From Candidatus Gastranaerophilales bacterium (GTDB taxonomy: Bacteria; Cyanobacteriota; Vampirovibrionia; Gastranaerophilales; Gastranaerophilaceae), in contig CALUPY010000010.1 of the NCBI GenBank assembly GCA_944322755.1, positions 1 to 64,000 on the forward strand: DNA of 64,000 nt, given 5' to 3'. The position numbers and the translations under genes are program-made. This document shows, piece after piece, positions 1 to 8,552 of the stretch. The notes under the pieces were generated by a model, which was not told the origin of the DNA, did no database searches, and saw only the letters and a list, made by a program, of their open reading frames with translations. Each line of letters starts with the position of its first letter. Position 1 is the first letter of the stretch.

Positions 1-15
1 GCAACCTGCGCCGCC

Positions 16-170
16 GGTAAGATGCTGAACACAGACGCTGATATCCTCACCCCAAGATTATCGCTTCAGCATGACATGGCGCGGCAATCCATAGAGACAA
101 CAAATGATATGTCATCCTGAAGCACAAAATCCAGAACGCCACAATAATCGTGTCTGTTCAGGATCTTACC
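16..170. repeat. nested inverted repeats in gene-free left edge
   Basis: Two imperfect inverted repeats are nested. The outer arms are 16-31 and 155-170 (15 of 16 bases complementary; motif GGTAAGATSCTGAACA). The inner arms are 63-77 and 109-123 (14 of 15; motif ATGTCATSCTGAAGC on one strand). In both pairs the single mismatch is a G/C swap at the centre. The whole stretch 1-356 is GC-richer than the genes around it and has no plausible gene. A further GTAAGATGACG at about 202 resembles the arms. This looks like an intergenic repeat family rather than a terminator. Confidence 0.6.
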
Positions 171-356
171 CACCCCTCAAATCGTACAACCACCCGTGCC
201 CGTAAGATGACGAAAAATTGCGTTTTTCTGACAGCCTGAATAATCCGTAATGCCTATATTGAAGCAGTCACAAATGCTGGTTGTTTTGCATTTTTGGGCT
301 GTGCACACTCTGTTTTATACAGTCTAAATGTTAATGATATTTTCTGCAATATCGAA

Positions 357-1424
357 TCAGTCTAGTTTCAGTCCGTTTATTCGTGCAAGTGTAAACAAAA
401 ACTCGTCGCTGTGTGAATTTTGTATGGATTGGGGTATGAAAATTTCCTGATATTTCTGTATTGCATATCTGTCTGTCATACCTGCAATATAGTCGCAGAC
501 AGTTCTTTTCAGGGATTCTTCATCACCGTCTTTTACATGTGTTTTTAATTCATTTTCGTAAAATCCGAATAGAGCGCGTATAATGCCGTATACCTTGTTT
601 TCTTCGTGTTTTGCAATATGATTTGTGTAAACATTGCTGAACATCCAGGTTCGTAGTTTGTCGAGATAGAAAAAGGTTTCATCGGACATCGATATTTTGT
701 TCTGTCCTTTACTGTGCTCGATAATATCAATAAGCATTTTCGTTATTCTTTCGCTTCTGTCCAGTGAAAAATAATTAGTACAGTCCTCGGGTAAATCTGT
801 TTCTTTTATTATTCCCGCTCTTATAGCGTCATCGATATCGTGGTTTATGTACGCAATTTTGTCCGACAGCTTTACTATTTTCCCTTCGAGCGTAAAAGCT
901 TTGCTCTCAATTTTCAAAGAACCTGAATGATTTTTTATGCCGTCAATAGTCTCTTGAGTAAGATTCAGATTTTCAATTGTTGTTACTACTCTGACGCTAT
1001 GCTCGCTGTGTCTGAATCCTTCTGCCATAATTTCGTTCAGCACTTCTTCCCCGCTGTGTCCGAAAGGCGTGTGTCCCAAGTCATGCCCGAGCGCAATAGC
1101 TTCTGTTAAATCTTCATTTAAATCAAGGGCTCTTGCTATAGTTCTTGCAATCTGGGATACCTCAAGAGTATGCGTCATTCTCGTTCTGTAATGGTCGTTG
1201 GTCGGCGAGAAAAAAACCTGTGTTTTGTGTTTTAATCTTCTGAATGCCTTGCTGTGAATTATCCGGTCTTTGTCTCTTTGAAATTCTGTGCGGATAGGGC
1301 AGGGGGATTCTGGTTTTGCCCTGCCCCGAGTCTTTGCGCTTTTTGCCGCATACGGACTCAACAGCTCAAGCTCTCTCTTTTCTATATTCTCTCTTATATA
1401 ATTACAACTGCCGGCCTCGTTCAT
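357..1424 (-). CDS. dgt: deoxyguanosinetriphosphate triphosphohydrolase-like protein
   Basis: 355 residues, HD-domain dNTPase of the dGTPase family, which removes triphosphate from dNTPs and helps control nucleotide pools in the cytoplasm. Visible motifs: RTRMTHTLEV with metal-ligand H85, the HD pair H114-D115 within GHDLGHTPFGH, and a distal ligand Asp in KLSDKIAYINHD. The N-terminal basic stretch with RTEFQRDKDRIIHSKAFRRL is typical of the short (non-E. coli) type. The start is 6 bases past the stop of the upstream TPR gene, with GAGG 11 bases upstream, so the two are probably co-transcribed. Family assignment is secure; the preferred nucleotide is not known from sequence. Confidence 0.93.
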   Translation of the reverse strand: MNEAGSCNYIRENIEKRELELLSPYAAKSAKTRGRAKPESPCPIRTEFQRDKDRIIHSKAFRRLKHKTQVFFSPTNDHYRTRMTHTLEVSQIARTIARALDLNEDLTEAIALGHDLGHTPFGHSGEEVLNEIMAEGFRHSEHSVRVVTTIENLNLTQETIDGIKNHSGSLKIESKAFTLEGKIVKLSDKIAYINHDIDDAIRAGIIKETDLPEDCTNYFSLDRSERITKMLIDIIEHSKGQNKISMSDETFFYLDKLRTWMFSNVYTNHIAKHEENKVYGIIRALFGFYENELKTHVKDGDEESLKRTVCDYIAGMTDRYAIQKYQEIFIPQSIQNSHSDEFLFTLARINGLKLD

Positions 1425-1430
1425 AACAGG

Positions 1431-3092
1431 TTAAACCTCAAAGAGTTTATGCAGTCTGGTCATAATATCTTCTTCATCAATATCATGTGATGTTTTATTA
1501 AGGTTCAGCGCTTTCTGGTAATATTCTGCAGCTTCCGTCAGGTCATTCATTGCCTGATATGCGCGAGCAAGATTGAAATTTGCAAGTGTGTATGACGGAT
1601 TAATCTCTATTGATTTTTCAAACAATCTTGCAGCTTCTTTAATGTTGCCGATGCCGTCAAGATAAATTACGCCGAGATTGTTGTATGCAATAGCATATTC
1701 AGGGTCTATTGCTATTGCTTTGTTGTATGCAACTATTGCTTCTTCCAAAAAATCATTTTCCCATAAAGCCATGCCGCATTTTCCATATGCTTTTGCATTT
1801 TCAGGGTCAATTTTTATTGCGTCGCAGTATGCTTTTATGGCGTTTTCATAGTCTTCCTGGGAAAAGAACAAATCTCCGATTGAAATATGACAGTCTGCAG
1901 ATTCGGGGTTAAGTACGCTTGCTGTTTGATAAAGAACTATTGCAGCTTCAGGATTATCTTTTATTTCAAGATAAACTGAGCCTAATGCCTGACAGACTAT
2001 AGCTGTCCAGATAGGATCCGGATTAATATTTATAGCTTTTTGGTAGTGTTCAATCGCGTCGTCATACTGGTCAAGTTGAACAAGCGCAAATGCCAGGCTG
2101 TTATGATAAAAGGCATTTTCTTCATCAAAATCAAGAGCATAGTTAAATGCATTTACAGCGCTCAGATAGTTTCCTTTCTGTAAATACAAATGTCCTAGTT
2201 CGTAGTATACTTTATCGTTGGACGGCTCTATTTCAATTAGTTTTGTGTAACAGTCAATAGCTGTATCTATTTCTGATGTAAAGTAGGTCTGGATTATTGT
2301 AGCGGTTTTAAGCAGTGCGTCTCTGTCATAAGGCTGGGATTCCAGAACTTTTCTGTATGCGTCCAGCGCAATCTCTGGTGCGTTTTCTTTTACGCATATA
2401 TCACCGATTTTATGATAGAAAAATTCGTTGCGTCCGGTTTTCTCGGCTGCATCGTCATAAGTCCTGACTGCACGGCTGTTGTTTTTGAACTTTTCAAAAA
2501 GGGTACCGCACGCATTGTACCAAAGTACTTTTGAATCGTCAGTTATATTTTTATAGAGCATTTTTATGGACGGAAAATCCCAAAGTACAGTAAGACAGCC
2601 TGAACAAGCATAGTAAACCATTTTTACAAATTCGACAAAGGAGGGTTTTGCCGAGTTTATTTTTTCATACAAAAGTGCGGCAAGAATCAGTCTGGGTCTT
2701 GCTGCAGCAACAGGGTTCAGGTTTATTGCACTTTTGAGCTCTTTTTCTGCTTCGTCATATTTGTTGGCAAGCTGCAGAAAATATCCTGTGTAAATGTGAG
2801 CATTGGGGTTTTTAGGGTCTATATTTATTGCTGTTTTGCACTGCTCAATAGCAGACTCCAGTGAAATCTGACCGTTTTCCCATAATAGACTTGCCAGTCT
2901 GTAATAAGTTTCCGGTATGGATGGATTTTGTTTTATTGCACGAATATAATAATCAATTGCATTTGTTAAATCAGCATTGTTATTTCTCATCAGATATTTT
3001 TCGTGCGAACGTCTTGCCAGTTCCAGCAATCGCGAAACATCCTCTGTTGATTTATTTAATTGTGCACCGGTTAAGTCTTTCTGCTCTAGCAT
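1431..3092 (-). CDS. tetratricopeptide-repeat protein
   Basis: 553 residues made almost entirely of TPR units (recurring 34-residue pattern with W/LG-Y-A-x-F-P, e.g. AYNNLGVIYLDGIGNIKEA). No signal peptide or membrane segment is visible, so it is probably a cytoplasmic scaffold. Start ATG has GAGGTAGGC just upstream, a good ribosome binding site. It is followed directly by dgt on the same strand. An AT-rich stretch of about 130 bases separates it from the next gene upstream and probably holds its promoter. Partners cannot be read from the sequence; it is one of four TPR genes in this window. Confidence 0.85.
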   Translation of the reverse strand: MLEQKDLTGAQLNKSTEDVSRLLELARRSHEKYLMRNNNADLTNAIDYYIRAIKQNPSIPETYYRLASLLWENGQISLESAIEQCKTAINIDPKNPNAHIYTGYFLQLANKYDEAEKELKSAINLNPVAAARPRLILAALLYEKINSAKPSFVEFVKMVYYACSGCLTVLWDFPSIKMLYKNITDDSKVLWYNACGTLFEKFKNNSRAVRTYDDAAEKTGRNEFFYHKIGDICVKENAPEIALDAYRKVLESQPYDRDALLKTATIIQTYFTSEIDTAIDCYTKLIEIEPSNDKVYYELGHLYLQKGNYLSAVNAFNYALDFDEENAFYHNSLAFALVQLDQYDDAIEHYQKAININPDPIWTAIVCQALGSVYLEIKDNPEAAIVLYQTASVLNPESADCHISIGDLFFSQEDYENAIKAYCDAIKIDPENAKAYGKCGMALWENDFLEEAIVAYNKAIAIDPEYAIAYNNLGVIYLDGIGNIKEAARLFEKSIEINPSYTLANFNLARAYQAMNDLTEAAEYYQKALNLNKTSHDIDEEDIMTRLHKLFEV

Positions 3093-3223
3093 GCCTACCT
3101 CAGTCTGTGTATATAGTATGACGTCGGCAGAAAGTTTTCAGATATTTAATTTTTTATTAAAAAATCGTCTTTTTATATTATTTTTTAGTAATAATTTTGC
3201 TGAATCACAGTGTTGCTTATTTT

Positions 3224-3976
3224 TTAATTATTAACCCCGTATCCAAACATCGCAAAATCATACTTTACAGGGTCTTTGGGACAAAACTCTCTCAGTTTGT
3301 TTGTTAATTCAATAGCTGCCTGATAATCATTCTGTTTTCTTGTTAACAGGCCGAGGCTTCTTGATACCTTGGCGACATGGACATCAAGCGGGATTATTAA
3401 TTCGGATTTGTCCACAAATTTCCACAAACCTAAGTCAACACCGCCTTCTCTAACCATCCAGCGCAAAAACATATTCAGTCTTTTACATGCGCTATTCTTA
3501 GCTGGATTCGGCAGAAGATGATAAAACCCTTTTGTTACGGGCAATTCAACTCTTGCATAAAAATAATCAATAACGCACTGCAGCATGCCTTTTATTGAGT
3601 GCGTCTGTTCATAGCCATGCTTGAAAAGAGTTTCCAGTGTTTCTCCTGAGGAATACAATTCTTTGAGAATCAGTATTATTTGCGCTATATCAACACCCAC
3701 TGAAAAACGATAATCAAAATCGTCCAAAATATGATTTTCTTTTGTATATGAAAGTATAAAATTCAGCGGCTGTTCGTTCATTTTCGCAAACAGAATATTT
3801 AGTTTTTTTATAAAAGCTTCGCGTTTTCCATATGCAAACATTGAAGCAATAAATGCCGCGATTTCAATATCATTTTTGTTTTTAAATCTGTGTATAAATT
3901 GAATGGGGTCATCTTTTATAAACTCTTCATTTTCATACTGTTCAACAAGTTCATCAAGATATAACTTAGTATTCAT
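3224..3976 (-). CDS. TIGR02757/DUF2400 family protein
   Basis: 250 residues matching the TIGR02757 (DUF2400) family by its conserved C-terminal half: HLLPNPAKNSACKRLNMFL, RWMVREGGVDLGLW, IIPLDVHV and a DPVKYDFAMFGYG ending. The PLDVHV block resembles the PVDxHV block of helix-hairpin-helix DNA glycosylases, so a nucleic-acid role is a reasonable guess, but the function is not established to my knowledge. The start overlaps the stop of tadA by 4 bases (ATGA), so translation is probably coupled. Length is normal for the family. Confidence 0.85.
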   Translation of the reverse strand: MNTKLYLDELVEQYENEEFIKDDPIQFIHRFKNKNDIEIAAFIASMFAYGKREAFIKKLNILFAKMNEQPLNFILSYTKENHILDDFDYRFSVGVDIAQIILILKELYSSGETLETLFKHGYEQTHSIKGMLQCVIDYFYARVELPVTKGFYHLLPNPAKNSACKRLNMFLRWMVREGGVDLGLWKFVDKSELIIPLDVHVAKVSRSLGLLTRKQNDYQAAIELTNKLREFCPKDPVKYDFAMFGYGVNN

Positions 3977-4398
3977 CTCAACCTCTCAAAATATTCTTTA
4001 AGTATATTATTACACTTTTCTTCAAGAATACCGCCTTTTATTATTGCTGATGAAAATTTCTTAAATTCCGGAAATACGGAAAATGCTCCGTAGAGTGTGT
4101 CATAGGATCCAAAATAAACAGCGTTTATTCTCGCCTGCATAATAGCCCAGGCGCACATAGGACAAGGCTCGAGAGTAACATACAGTTCACATTCCGGCAG
4201 CCGCCAGGTTCCTGTTTTTTTTGATGCTTCTCTTATTGCTAGAATTTCTGCATGTGCGGTTACATCATTTAAATTTTCTTTTCTGTTATGCGCAGCTGCG
4301 AGAATTTCTCCGTTTTTGACAAGTACGGCACCGACCGGAATGTCTATCCCTGAATCTTTTGCTATCTGCAGGGCTTTTTCCATAAATTCAATATTCAT
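3973..4398 (-). CDS. tadA: tRNA(adenine34) deaminase
   Basis: 141 residues, cytidine-deaminase fold. It deaminates A34 to inosine in the wobble position of tRNA-Arg(ACG). Zinc site: H49 with catalytic E51 in THAEILAI, and C79/C82 in EPCPMCAWAI. It is slightly shorter than the usual 150-170 residues. First gene of a two-gene unit with the DUF2400 gene (4-base overlap). A general nucleoside deaminase is the alternative, but the PCPMC context and the GSYDTLYGAF segment after it fit TadA. Confidence 0.92.
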   Translation of the reverse strand: MNIEFMEKALQIAKDSGIDIPVGAVLVKNGEILAAAHNRKENLNDVTAHAEILAIREASKKTGTWRLPECELYVTLEPCPMCAWAIMQARINAVYFGSYDTLYGAFSVFPEFKKFSSAIIKGGILEEKCNNILKEYFERLR

Positions 4399-4464
4399 AT
4401 ATTACAGAATATTACAAAATTTCAAAATTTTCACGGCTTTTTGTAATATTTCGTAATAAAACAC

Positions 4465-4493
4465 TTGAAAAATGATATACTAAGTGATATATT
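4465..4493 (+). promoter_or_regulatory. sigma-70 type promoter candidate
   Basis: TTGAAA at 4465-4470, a 17-base spacer, then TATATT at 4488-4493. It points to the sigma-factor gene at 4648, leaving a leader of roughly 145 bases in which I see no clear attenuator. Motif reading only. Confidence 0.5.
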
Positions 4494-4647
4494 AATTATA
4501 TATCAATAAAGATATCAAAAGTTATGTTTGTTCCGGTTGTCTCAGGTGCATACTACAGATAGACGTGTTCTAGGCTGTTAGTTTTCGTGCAAAAAATTAT
4601 AATACAAGTCAAGAAGTTAGGATTATAAAATAAATTAGGAGTAAGTT

Positions 4648-5550
4648 ATGACAAAGTTTTCATCCCCAAAAAATCAAACAACAAAACCAGGCAGCGTTAG
4701 CATTATGCCGGCAGTGAATGATGATGTACTAAACAATTACATCAGAAAAATTTCAAAAATTCCGGTACTTAGCGCCTCTGAAGAAAAAGAACTTGCAAAA
4801 CTGTCAAAAGAAGGTGACACAGAAGCCAGAAGACGGCTTGTGCAGGCAAATCTCAGACTGGTTGTTAATATAACAAAGAAAACAGTTCAGGTAACAAATT
4901 TACCAATGATTGATCTTATCCAGGAAGGCAATCTTGGTTTGATGATTGCTGTCGAGAAGTTTGATTACACACTTGGTTACAGATTTTCGACATATGCGGC
5001 ATGGTGGATTAAACAGTCCGTTTTTAAAGCAATATCAGAGCAGTCAAGATGTGTAAAAATTCCTGTTTACATTCAGGAAACTCTTTCTAAATTTTCAAAA
5101 ATAAAAGCAGAGCTTGAACAGAAATATAATGCTTCTGTGAAAAATGAAGAAGTTGCAAAAAAGATGAATGTTGCTCCTGAAAAAATAGATGCATTTCTCT
5201 CTGCGTTCAATAAATCAGTCTCTATAGATGCGCAGTATGAGCTGCAAAACGGGAATGAAGTGACGCTTGCAGAGGTGCTTGTTGATGAAAAGGCCGATGT
5301 TTTCAGTGCAATTGAAAATGAAGGGCTGAAAAATGATTTGGAATGTGTGATATCGCAACTCAAGGAAAGGGAACAGTGTGTTGTGAGGATGAGATACGGA
5401 CTTGGGCATTGGAGCAGAAAAACACTTGAAGAAATAGGGAATCTCTATGGCGTGACAAAAGAATGTATAAGACAGACAGAAAATCGCGCATTGAAGAAAA
5501 TTCGTGAAATTAATTGCTCGACAAATTTGCTTACCGCATATGTCAGCTGA
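4648..5550 (+). CDS. RNA polymerase sigma factor, sigma-70 group 2
   Basis: 300 residues. Region 1.2 (DDVLNNYIRKISKIPVLS), region 2 (LIQEGNLGLMIAVEKFDYTL, then GYRFSTYAAWWIKQSV), region 3 and region 4.2 (TLEEIGNLYGVTKECIRQ) are all present. It lacks the long acidic region 1.1 and the non-conserved insert of a primary RpoD, so it is best read as an alternative group-2 factor (RpoS- or cyanobacterial SigB-like). Region 2.4 is somewhat changed from the RpoD consensus (KQSVFKAISEQSR). Start ATG has AGGAG 8 bases upstream. A hairpin terminator follows at 5581. It could have taken over the primary role in a reduced genome, but that cannot be decided here. Confidence 0.9.
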   Translation: MTKFSSPKNQTTKPGSVSIMPAVNDDVLNNYIRKISKIPVLSASEEKELAKLSKEGDTEARRRLVQANLRLVVNITKKTVQVTNLPMIDLIQEGNLGLMIAVEKFDYTLGYRFSTYAAWWIKQSVFKAISEQSRCVKIPVYIQETLSKFSKIKAELEQKYNASVKNEEVAKKMNVAPEKIDAFLSAFNKSVSIDAQYELQNGNEVTLAEVLVDEKADVFSAIENEGLKNDLECVISQLKEREQCVVRMRYGLGHWSRKTLEEIGNLYGVTKECIRQTENRALKKIREINCSTNLLTAYVS

Positions 5551-5580
5551 TATTGGCTGAACAATTACTCTTTTAAGCAA

Positions 5581-5605
5581 GGCGGTATTAACCGCCTTTA
5601 TTTTT
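5581..5605 (+). terminator. intrinsic terminator after sigma gene
   Basis: GGCGGT-ATTA-ACCGCC stem-loop at 5581-5596 followed by TTTATTTTT. It lies 30 bases after the sigma-factor stop. Confidence 0.85.
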
Positions 5606-5738
5606 ACATTGCTTAATAAAAAAGTTTTTTAAGGTAAAAAAACAATAAATATTGTTTTATATATGTTATAAGATAAAAATTTGTATTGATTTACAAATTT
5701 CTGTGACAAATTTTCAGTGAAATATAAGGGGGTCAGGA

Positions 5739-6275
5739 ATGACTAATAACATAGGAATGCGTTTCGAAAACTGGGCAGCAAACAGTGAAAACTATCAAAA
5801 AATGCTTGCCAAAAAGCCTGTGGAACAGTTTAATTTTATAGAACATACTGATTTTTCAAAAACAGCTCCTGAAAATAAAGCAAAAGTTTATACAGAAGCA
5901 GTTCAAAATATAGCTGCATCAAGAATATCAAATTACGACGCAAATAAAAACCAAAAAATGGAATTTGATGAATATGTTACTGAACAATCAAATATCTATA
6001 AAAAAACATTTAATGAATCGCTGAATTTGAATATTCCGGGGATGACGGAAGCACTTCTCGGTATTTTTAACAACTGTGATTTAAACAAAGACGGCGCTAT
6101 TGACAACCAGGAAATGAGTGCGGTCTTTACATATATGGACAAAGCTGACAACAGCGAAGGATTAATAGACGGAAAGATTTCATATGATTCAGCTATTGGC
6201 ACAAACTGGGCGCATCCTGACATGCCAGGTGTATTGCAAATGCTGAAAGACTTTTTGTTTCCTCCGAAAAACTAG
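5739..6275 (+). CDS. EF-hand calcium-binding protein
   Basis: 178 residues. Two canonical EF-hand loops: DANKNQKMEFDE at 67-78 and DLNKDGAIDNQE at 114-125. A third, degenerate one (DKADNSEGLIDG) starts at 134. No signal peptide, so it is probably cytoplasmic. The N-terminal half is polar with no recognised domain. A strong ribosome binding site (AAGGGGG) precedes the ATG. It converges on a GNAT gene with a 4-base overlap at the 3' ends. Role unknown: a calcium buffer or sensor is the plain guess. Confidence 0.8.
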   Translation: MTNNIGMRFENWAANSENYQKMLAKKPVEQFNFIEHTDFSKTAPENKAKVYTEAVQNIAASRISNYDANKNQKMEFDEYVTEQSNIYKKTFNESLNLNIPGMTEALLGIFNNCDLNKDGAIDNQEMSAVFTYMDKADNSEGLIDGKISYDSAIGTNWAHPDMPGVLQMLKDFLFPPKN

Positions 6276-6766
6276 CAGAGTGACTTTTCCATAATGTAAT
6301 CATCCATAACAAACCCGTTTCCAATGTCAGTTATAACGTCATCAATTTTTTGGAATCCAAGATTGTTGTATACATAGACTGATGTCATATTGTATTTGTT
6401 TACAGTGAGACGGATTTTTGAATAGCCGTGCTTCTTTGCATAATTTTCAACAAATTCAATACCTGCACGGCCGAGACCTTTGCCTCTCATATCAGCTTTT
6501 AAATATATTTTAGAAAGAAAAATATAATCTTCTTCAGGACAAAAACCTAAAAAGCCTGCGATTTTGTCTGCGCATTGTATAAAATAATATTCATATCCGT
6601 TTTTGATTTGTTCTTTTAGTGCATGTTCTGATTGGAATTTTTCGAGCATGTAATCAATCTGTTCCTGTGACAGAATTTTTATATAATGCTCATTCCAGAT
6701 TTCCTTTGCAAGTTTTGAAAGTTGTTTAATTTTTTGATCTGTATCTGTTTTGATAAAATCTGTCAT
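6272..6766 (-). CDS. GNAT family N-acetyltransferase
   Basis: 164 residues with the acetyl-CoA site MRGKGLGRAG (motif A, R/QxxGxG/A) at about 94-103, followed by the beta-strand/helix pattern IRLTVNKYNMTSVYVYNNLG and FQKIDD typical of RimI-like acetyltransferases. Substrate unknown; the closest-looking relatives are small-molecule or spermidine/peptide acetyltransferases. It stands between ispD and the EF-hand gene and has no obvious partner. Confidence 0.85.
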   Translation of the reverse strand: MTDFIKTDTDQKIKQLSKLAKEIWNEHYIKILSQEQIDYMLEKFQSEHALKEQIKNGYEYYFIQCADKIAGFLGFCPEEDYIFLSKIYLKADMRGKGLGRAGIEFVENYAKKHGYSKIRLTVNKYNMTSVYVYNNLGFQKIDDVITDIGNGFVMDDYIMEKSLC

Positions 6767-6812
6767 AAATCTGTCTTTCCTTATTGTCTAATGATACTAA
6801 TCAAATAAAGCT

Positions 6813-7490
6813 TTATTTGATTTGTATGCCGGAATTTTCTGAATTAACCAGGAGTTCTGCCAGCATTATGTCTTTCGGGGTTGTTATTTTTATATTTGTA
6901 TAGTCGCCTTCTGCAACATATACCGGAAATCCAAGAAATTCAAGCATACCCGCATCATCAGAAAAGGATTTTCCCAAAAGCCGTTCATGTGCCGCAAAAA
7001 TAGTTTTGTATGAAAAAATCTGTGGGGTCTGTACACACCATAATGTATTTCTATCAGGTGTTTCAATGACTTTCCCAGTTTTATCAACTTTTTTTATAGT
7101 ATCTGTAGCTTTAACGGCTGTAATGGCAGCACCTTTTTCTATTGCTTTTTCAAGGCAGTTTTTTATATGTTCCTGTTTTATAAGCGGTCTTGCTGCATCA
7201 TGGATACATACAAAGTCAGGCGCACTGCAAGATTTTAATGCATTAAAAACAGATTCCTGACGAGTTTTTCCGCCTTGAACTATCCTTAGATTTTCTATGC
7301 CGGAAAATTTATCTTTTATCTCGTTTTCCAGTTTTTCAGATGCTGAAATTATTATTTCGTATGGATTTAACGGCAAAAATGCATAAACAGAATGTTCGAT
7401 AACAGTTTTTCCGTTTATTTTTTCAAGAAGTTTATCTTTCCCGTATCTGACAGATGAGCCTCCTGCTGTAACAATGACCGATAATTTCAT
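6813..7490 (-). CDS. ispD: 2-C-methyl-D-erythritol 4-phosphate cytidylyltransferase
   Basis: 225 residues, third step of the MEP isoprenoid pathway: CTP plus MEP gives CDP-ME. Motifs: N-terminal TAGGSSVRYGKDK (CTP binding), GGKTRQESVFNAL, HDAARPL, ATDTIKKV, TPQIF, FSDDAGMLE and NIKITTPKDI. Length is usual. The start overlaps the end of thiL by 4 bases (ATGA), so thiL-ispD form a coupled pair. ispF lies separately at 13014. Confidence 0.95.
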   Translation of the reverse strand: MKLSVIVTAGGSSVRYGKDKLLEKINGKTVIEHSVYAFLPLNPYEIIISASEKLENEIKDKFSGIENLRIVQGGKTRQESVFNALKSCSAPDFVCIHDAARPLIKQEHIKNCLEKAIEKGAAITAVKATDTIKKVDKTGKVIETPDRNTLWCVQTPQIFSYKTIFAAHERLLGKSFSDDAGMLEFLGFPVYVAEGDYTNIKITTPKDIMLAELLVNSENSGIQIK

Positions 7491-8431
7491 TCTATCTCCT
7501 TAAAATGCTTAAAACTCTTTTTTTCAAAGGTTACGTTGTTAATTACAATATTTTTATCTTTGTCCCTAATTACTATATCTTTTCCTGTTTTCACCACCCC
7601 TATTTTTGTGAATTTTTGTTTGTCTAGTTTTCTGTAAGTCTCAACAGGTACTGCAGCAACAAGTTCAAAATCCTCACCGCCCCAAAGTATCAAATCTTTG
7701 TAGTCATCCGGAAACATTTTTTTCAATATAGGGTTGAAAGGAATGCTTTCAAAATCTGCTTCAATCGCTGCGCCGCTTGCTTTTGATATTTTATACAATG
7801 CGTCGGCAAGACCGTCTGAAGTGTCCATCATTGCAAAATCCCGTATAGCTGTTCTTCCGATTTCAAGCCCTTTTTCAATTTGGGGTGTAGGCAGCAGATG
7901 TTTTTGAATTAGTTCTTTCTGTTCAGACTGTTTTTTATTCAAAAGGCTAAGTCCTGCAGCACTTTCGCCATGCCCGCCGGTTACAACTACAATATCACCC
8001 ATTTTTGCATATTTTCTCGAAACATTGTATTTCGATATTTTTTTGCCAATTGCGCATATTGAAATAAAAATTTTCTCGGAACGTGTCAAATCTCCGCCTA
8101 TAACAGAAACATTATATTTTTCACAGATTTTATTTATTCCTCCATAAAAATCAGCCACGAAATTTGTTTTTGTATTTTCCGGTAAAGAAAGAGATACTGT
8201 TAAAAATAAAGGTACAGAAGCACTAGCAGCAAGGTCAGACAGATTTACAGCAGCAGATTTCCAGCCAAGTTCTGATGGCCTTGCGGTTTTTAAAGAAAAA
8301 TGCACATCTTCGACCAGTGTGTCCTGTGTAACATACAGTCCATACTCATCAAGATATGCACAATCATCACCCAGATATCTGTTATTAGCCAGTTTGGCGC
8401 TAATTGTGTTCAAAAAGTCAATTTCTTTCAT
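7487..8431 (-). CDS. thiL: thiamine-monophosphate kinase
   Basis: 314 residues, AIR-synthase/PurM-like fold. It makes thiamine diphosphate from thiamine monophosphate with ATP. Conserved blocks: LGDDCAYL, TQDTLVEDVHFSL, LGWKSAAVNLSDLAASAS, GDIVVVTGGHGESAAGLSLL, MMDTSDGLADALYKIS and GGEDFELVAAVP. First gene of the thiL-ispD pair. No thiamine riboswitch is apparent in the 20 bases between it and the upstream microprotein gene. Confidence 0.95.
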   Translation of the reverse strand: MKEIDFLNTISAKLANNRYLGDDCAYLDEYGLYVTQDTLVEDVHFSLKTARPSELGWKSAAVNLSDLAASASVPLFLTVSLSLPENTKTNFVADFYGGINKICEKYNVSVIGGDLTRSEKIFISICAIGKKISKYNVSRKYAKMGDIVVVTGGHGESAAGLSLLNKKQSEQKELIQKHLLPTPQIEKGLEIGRTAIRDFAMMDTSDGLADALYKISKASGAAIEADFESIPFNPILKKMFPDDYKDLILWGGEDFELVAAVPVETYRKLDKQKFTKIGVVKTGKDIVIRDKDKNIVINNVTFEKKSFKHFKEIE

Positions 8432-8450
8432 CCCTTGATTTTAACATAAA

Positions 8451-8552
8451 TCAGGTAAGACTTCTAATAAGGAGACTGAGATTTATATTTTTATTTCTTT
8501 CAAAATAATAAAACGGATTTAAATACTTCAAAAAACTCCAGAAATTTTTCAT
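8451..8552 (-). CDS. 33-residue microprotein, translationally coupled
   Basis: An ATG whose last bases overlap the stop of the DUF4013 gene (ATGA) opens a frame of 33 residues beginning MKNFWSFLKYLNPFYYFER. A near-perfect ribosome binding site, GAAGGAGG, lies in the last codons of the upstream gene at the right distance. The peptide is aromatic and basic, possibly membrane-surface associated. No function can be assigned. It could be a fortuitous frame, but the Shine-Dalgarno and start/stop overlap argue otherwise. Confidence 0.5.
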   Translation of the reverse strand: MKNFWSFLKYLNPFYYFERNKNINLSLLIRSLT

